DNA of 64,000 nucleotides from CBFDBF01 sp050293315 (GTDB lineage Bacteria; Pseudomonadota; Gammaproteobacteria; Chromatiales; Chromatiaceae). Made by a program: the position numbers and the translations under genes. Each line of letters begins with the position of its first letter. Positions within the stretch are counted from its first letter, which is position 1. This document shows, one piece after another, positions 62,143-64,000 of this stretch. The notes beneath the pieces were generated by a model that was given only the letters and a program-made list of their open reading frames with translations, ran no database searches and was not told the origin of the DNA. Where the stretch lies: positions 186,001 to 250,000 of the forward strand of contig JBNKMS010000023.1 of NCBI GenBank assembly GCA_050293315.1, read 5' to 3'.

Positions 62143-62892
62143 ATGAAAATCCTTCTGAGTAATGATGATGGCTACCAGGCACCTGGGTTGCGTATCCTGC
62201 ACGCAGAACTGTCATTGATCGCGGATGTTACTGTAGTTGCCCCGGAGCGGGACCGCAGCGCTGCTAGTAACTCTCTGACCCTGGATAATCCGATCCGAGC
62301 CCATACCGAGGCGGATGGCGTCATCCGGGTGGATGGCACCCCAACCGACTGTGTGCATCTGGCTATAACCGGGCTGCTCAAAGAGGAGCCGGATATGGTG
62401 GTCGCCGGGATTAATTCCGGCTCCAATATGGGTGATGATGTCCTCTACTCAGGAACGGTTGCGGCTGCGACCGAGGGGCGTTTTCTCGGCCTGCCGGCGA
62501 TAGCGCTCTCCATGACCACATTCAACCCAGTCTATTACGCCACCGGTGCCAGAGTGGCCAGAGAGATGGTGGAACATCTGCAGCGAGAGCCGCTGCCGGC
62601 AGATACCATCCTCAACATCAATATTCCGGACCTGCCCTATGATCAGCTACAGGGTTACCGTGCCACCCGATTGGGACATCGCCACAAGGCGGAGCCGGTG
62701 GTCGCATCCAAAGACCCACGTGGGCGCACGGTCTACTGGGTGGGGCCGGCAGGTGCTGAACAGGACGCCGGGGAGGGAACTGATTTTTGTGCTGTGCGCG
62801 AGGGCTATGTGTCGGTAACGCCTCTGCAGGTCGATCTTACCAGGCACGCAGCACTGGAACAGTTGAGTGACTGGCTTGAGCATGCAGGTTAG
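62143..62892 (+). CDS. surE: 5'/3'-nucleotidase SurE
   Basis: 249 aa. Starts MKILLSNDDGYQAPGLRIL with the metal-binding DD pair, then VVAPERDRSAASNSLTL, VDGTPTDCVHLAI, VAGINSGSNMGDDVLYSGTVAAATEGR. Nucleotidase of stationary-phase and stress cells. Adjacent to pcm as in most proteobacteria. Confidence 0.97.
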   Translation: MKILLSNDDGYQAPGLRILHAELSLIADVTVVAPERDRSAASNSLTLDNPIRAHTEADGVIRVDGTPTDCVHLAITGLLKEEPDMVVAGINSGSNMGDDVLYSGTVAAATEGRFLGLPAIALSMTTFNPVYYATGARVAREMVEHLQREPLPADTILNINIPDLPYDQLQGYRATRLGHRHKAEPVVASKDPRGRTVYWVGPAGAEQDAGEGTDFCAVREGYVSVTPLQVDLTRHAALEQLSDWLEHAG

Positions 62893-63555
62893 ATGATAAA
62901 CACACAGCATCGCGGAATCGGTATGACATCGGAGCGTACCCGGGAACGGCTGGTCGAACGGCTACGGCAGAAGGGCATCCGGGATCAAAATGTTCTAAGG
63001 GCAATCCGTGAAACACCCCGTCATATTTTTCTACAGGAGGCGCTTAGTAGCCGTGCTTATGAAGATACTGCGTTGCCTATTGGTCATGGACAGACTATCT
63101 CTCAGCCATATATCGTGGCACGTATGAGCGAGGCCCTGTTGGAGGGCGAACCACTGGAGACGGTGCTGGAGGTGGGTACCGGGTCAGGTTATCAGACGGC
63201 CATACTCTCCCAACTGGTACATCGGGTCTACAGCGTGGAGCGGATAGGTGCGCTGCAGATAGAGGCGCGCAGATGTTTTCGTGAGCTTGGGCTGCGTAAT
63301 GTCCGGCTGAAACACTGCGATGGCGGTATGGGCCTGCCGGAGTATGCCCCGTTTGATGGCATTATGGTGACTGCGGCACCTGAGGGGATACCGCTCTCCC
63401 TGGTAGAGCAGTTGCGTCCCGGTGGCAGGATGATTCTGCCGGTCGGTGCCGGACGGGAGCAGGTCCTGGTAAGGGTGACCAAGACAACTACCGGATACAG
63501 GAAAGAGATGCTGGAACAGGTGGTGTTTGTGCCTATGCTTGAGGGGGTGCGGTAG
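62893..63555 (+). CDS. pcm: protein-L-isoaspartate O-methyltransferase
   Basis: 220 aa; an alternative ATG is at 62923. Motifs: TPRHIFLQEALSSRAYEDTALPIGHGQTISQPYIVA and the SAM-binding VLEVGTGSGYQTAILSQL, plus GGRMILPVG. Repairs isoaspartyl residues in damaged proteins. Its TAG stop overlaps the GTG start of the next gene. Confidence 0.97.
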   Translation: MINTQHRGIGMTSERTRERLVERLRQKGIRDQNVLRAIRETPRHIFLQEALSSRAYEDTALPIGHGQTISQPYIVARMSEALLEGEPLETVLEVGTGSGYQTAILSQLVHRVYSVERIGALQIEARRCFRELGLRNVRLKHCDGGMGLPEYAPFDGIMVTAAPEGIPLSLVEQLRPGGRMILPVGAGREQVLVRVTKTTTGYRKEMLEQVVFVPMLEGVR

Positions 63556-64000
63556 TGAGCATGTTTAGTACACTCTATGACAGGGTGTTAGAGTGGTCGC
63601 GACATCGTCACGCCCCACGCTATTTGGCAGTGCTCAGTTTTGCTGAGTCCTCCTTCTTTCCTATCCCGCCAGACGTGATGTTGGCGCCGATGGTGCTTGC
63701 CAAACCAGACAAGGCCTGGCATTTGGCAACCTTAACTACCCTGGCCTCTGTGTTTGGTGGGGTGTTGGGTTACTTGATAGGTGCGTTCGCATTTGACCTT
63801 ATAGAGCCGCTGTTGCGGGAGGCGGGATACTATCCAAAATATCTACAGGCACAGGAGTGGTTTGACCGTTGGGGCTTTTGGGCGGTGTTCCTGGCCGGTT
63901 TTTCACCCATACCATATAAGGTGTTCACCATAGCATCCGGTGTCATATCGATGCCGTTTCTGCCGTTTTTGCTGGCTTCAGCAGTTGGTCGGGGTGGCCG
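63555..64000 (+). CDS. yqaA: YqaA/SNARE-associated (DedA-like) membrane protein, truncated at window end
   Basis: About 148 aa visible, open at the right edge. GTG start at 63555 overlapping the pcm stop (TAGTG), or ATG at 63561. Text: APRYLAVLSFAESSFFPIPPDVMLAP, a membrane segment with ASVFGGVLGYLIGAFAFD, and FLAGFSPIPYKVFTIASGV, which match YqaA/DedA-type proteins. pcm-yqaA-(nlpD-rpoS) is a common gammaproteobacterial order. Confidence 0.88.
   Translation, partial: MSMFSTLYDRVLEWSRHRHAPRYLAVLSFAESSFFPIPPDVMLAPMVLAKPDKAWHLATLTTLASVFGGVLGYLIGAFAFDLIEPLLREAGYYPKYLQAQEWFDRWGFWAVFLAGFSPIPYKVFTIASGVISMPFLPFLLASAVGRGG

Overview
The window looks like a chromosomal stretch of a sulfur-oxidising gammaproteobacterium, free-living or symbiotic, of the Chromatiales / Sedimenticola / thiotrophic-symbiont kind. 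The case rests on an oxidative-type dsr (reverse dissimilatory sulfite reductase) cluster at 22.8-33.1 kb in the order dsrA-B-E-F-H-C-M-K-J-O-P-N. The presence of dsrEFH marks sulfur oxidation rather than sulfate reduction. It is embedded in typical gammaproteobacterial housekeeping blocks: queA-tgt, mltD // yafS-like-rnhA-dnaQ, pyrG-kdsA-eno-ftsB-ispD, and surE-pcm-yqaA. The species cannot be named from the sequence alone. I saw no insertion sequence, prophage, rRNA operon or CRISPR array; one tRNA gene, tRNA-Leu(CAA), is present.

Layout. 1-4.5 kb (minus): an FtsX-type permease cut by the window edge, its ABC ATPase, a secreted von Willebrand A protein and a membrane-anchored Sel1-like protein. 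This set resembles the TagS/TagT/PpkA-type accessory genes of type VI secretion. 4.6-9.8 kb (minus): poorly known genes, including a possible V4R-like protein, an ABM-domain protein beside an AraC regulator, and a DUF2167 membrane protein. 10.1-19.1 kb: tRNA-Leu, queA-tgt, a 17-kDa-antigen-like lipoprotein, a rhodanese, a lipid A acyltransferase, a second vWA membrane protein with its partner, and the BepA protease. 19.1-22.6 kb (minus): a tight six-gene operon divergent from dsrA. It encodes a 58-aa protein, an unknown 236-aa protein, an orphan Cas6/Cmx6-like protein, a DsrC-like protein without cysteines, a TauD/TfdA-type dioxygenase and an unknown 182-aa protein. 22.8-33.1 kb (plus): the dsr cluster. 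33-39 kb: an adenylate cyclase-FHA fusion, mscL, grxC, a CHAD-ParA pair, a structured repeat region, an S24-like protein and cca. 39-47.5 kb: a NarX/NarL-like two-component pair and the yejABEF peptide ABC transporter. 47.6-64 kb: housekeeping genes, with an SLC13-RCK transporter, an HD-GYP protein, a third DsrC-family protein and an Smr protein placed among them.

How the genes work together. DsrEFH and DsrC pass persulfide sulfur to DsrAB, which oxidises it to sulfite. The DsrMKJOP membrane complex is thought to recycle DsrC and link it to the quinone pool. DsrN is expected to amidate the siroheme. dsrL, which usually lies between dsrK and dsrJ in purple sulfur bacteria, is cleanly absent: dsrK and dsrJ overlap by one base. 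Three DsrC paralogs with two, one and no C-terminal cysteines are present.

Most interesting leads: the divergent operon with the orphan Cas6-like protein and Cys-less DsrC next to dsrA; the palindrome-rich divergent promoter; the translationally coupled CHAD-ParA pair, which could position polyphosphate granules; and the YejA protein with an added C-terminal membrane anchor.
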